From Mesopusillimonas faecipullorum (GTDB taxonomy: Bacteria; Pseudomonadota; Gammaproteobacteria; Burkholderiales; Burkholderiaceae_B): 64,000 bases of DNA. The position numbers and the translations under genes were made by a program. This document shows positions 63,661 to 64,000 of the stretch, one piece after another. Location: assembly GCF_020539505.1 (NCBI RefSeq), contig NZ_JACDXW010000002.1, positions 62,001-126,000 of the forward strand. The letters run 5' to 3'. Within the stretch, counting starts at the first letter, position 1; every line of letters begins with the position of its first letter. The notes under the pieces were generated by a model. It saw nothing but the letters and a program-made list of their open reading frames with translations. It did not search any database and was not told the origin of the DNA.

Positions 63661-64000
63661 ATGATGGCACCCATTAGCTTAGATGCCTTGAACAAAATAC
63701 CGCCACAAGACTTCGTGGAGGTACTGGGCGGGGTCTTTGAGCATTCTCCCTGGGTTGCACAGGGGGTGGTCGAACTGCGGCCCTTTCAAAGTGTGCAAGC
63801 TTTGCATCAGGCTATGGTTGCTTGCATTGCAGACGCAGGCCATAAAGCTCAGTTGAGTCTGATGCGCGCGCACCCAGAGTTGGCCGGCAAGGCTGCGGTC
63901 AAGGGCGAATTGACGGCTGACTCCGCCTCAGAACAGACTGGCGCGGGCTTGGATCAGTGCACGCCACAAGAGTTCGCCCACCTTACGGCGCTGAATCAGG
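63661..64000 (+). CDS. uraD: OHCU decarboxylase, N-terminal 113 residues
   Basis: Decarboxylates 2-oxo-4-hydroxy-4-carboxy-5-ureidoimidazoline to S-allantoin, between HiuH and PuuE. The frame starts at 63661 (MMAPISLDALNKIPPQDFVE) after GGAGACAAAC and runs out of the window. Family features are VLGGVFEHSPWVAQGVVELR (catalytic His in EHSPWV), LMRAHPELAGKAAVKGELTA and SASEQTGAGLDQCTPQEF. About one third of the protein is missing. Confidence 0.94.
   Translation, partial: MMAPISLDALNKIPPQDFVEVLGGVFEHSPWVAQGVVELRPFQSVQALHQAMVACIADAGHKAQLSLMRAHPELAGKAAVKGELTADSASEQTGAGLDQCTPQEFAHLTALNQ

Overview
The window reads as chromosomal DNA of a betaproteobacterium, most likely family Alcaligenaceae (Bordetella / Alcaligenes / Pusillimonas relatives). 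This rests on gene content and order (yebC-purD-hemF-nadD-rsfS-rlmH-maf; exbBD-lpxK-trm112-kdsB-adk; ectR-ectABCD) and on protein style. The genus cannot be fixed without a database search. Most of the window is ordinary, densely packed housekeeping DNA, broken by accessory patches next to two tRNA genes.

Layout. 0-2.2 kb: flagellar genes fliD (cut by the window edge), flaG and divergent fliA, with a textbook sigma-28 promoter on flaG-fliD. 2.2-3.75 kb: a zinc metallopeptidase and the remnant of a LapD-like EAL protein. 3.75-9 kb: a leftward housekeeping series. 9.2-17.6 kb: HerA-like ATPase, fbp, pepN, a lipoprotein, a nitrilase-family amidase and tldD. 17.7-24.1 kb: ectoine/hydroxyectoine module, with ectR-ectA, ectB-ectC-ectD and a convergent ehuBCD uptake operon that lacks an ATPase gene. 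24.25-25.3 kb: a deleted insertion sequence lying directly upstream of ehuB. 25.4-27.7 kb: tRNA-Arg, an AT-rich gene-free stretch and a VWA lipoprotein. 27.7-35 kb: leftward mpg, ygiW, murJ, a dehydrogenase and the adk-kdsB-trm112-lpxK-exbD-exbB series. 35.0-35.4 kb: intergenic DNA with three clustered DnaA boxes. 35.4-42.7 kb: xseA, sodB, thiolase, DUF192, cspA, clpS and clpA. 42.8-45.3 kb: a lipoprotein subtilase with a P-domain and a small secreted partner. 45.6-52.8 kb: a DUF3617 protein, aroG behind a Phe/Tyr attenuator, an FAD oxidase, mnmA, ykgJ, gst and purB. 52.9-55.7 kb: tRNA-Lys followed by mobile-element debris, one intact RelE-type toxin-antitoxin pair and a decayed BrnT/BrnA pair. 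55.8-57.5 kb: secreted or envelope proteins (Ivy, CigR-like, unknown). 57.8-60.1 kb: an isolated TcpQ/PilL plus PilN-secretin pair. 60.2-64 kb: urate catabolism (PuuD, HIU hydrolase, FCD regulator, PuuE allantoinase, OHCU decarboxylase, the last cut by the window edge).

How the genes work together. ectABCD make ectoine and hydroxyectoine from aspartate semialdehyde and ehuBCD would recapture them. puuD, hiuH, uraD and puuE convert urate to allantoate under a linked GntR/FCD regulator. The best regulatory finding is a complete transcription attenuator ahead of aroG: a 26-residue leader peptide rich in Phe and Tyr codons, a pause hairpin, an antiterminator pairing and an intrinsic terminator, all readable by eye. 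Other points worth a second look are the DnaA-box cluster, the toxin-antitoxin promoter with a built-in palindromic operator, the protease/partner pair, the ehu operon without an ATPase gene, and several gene remnants that only show once frames are joined.
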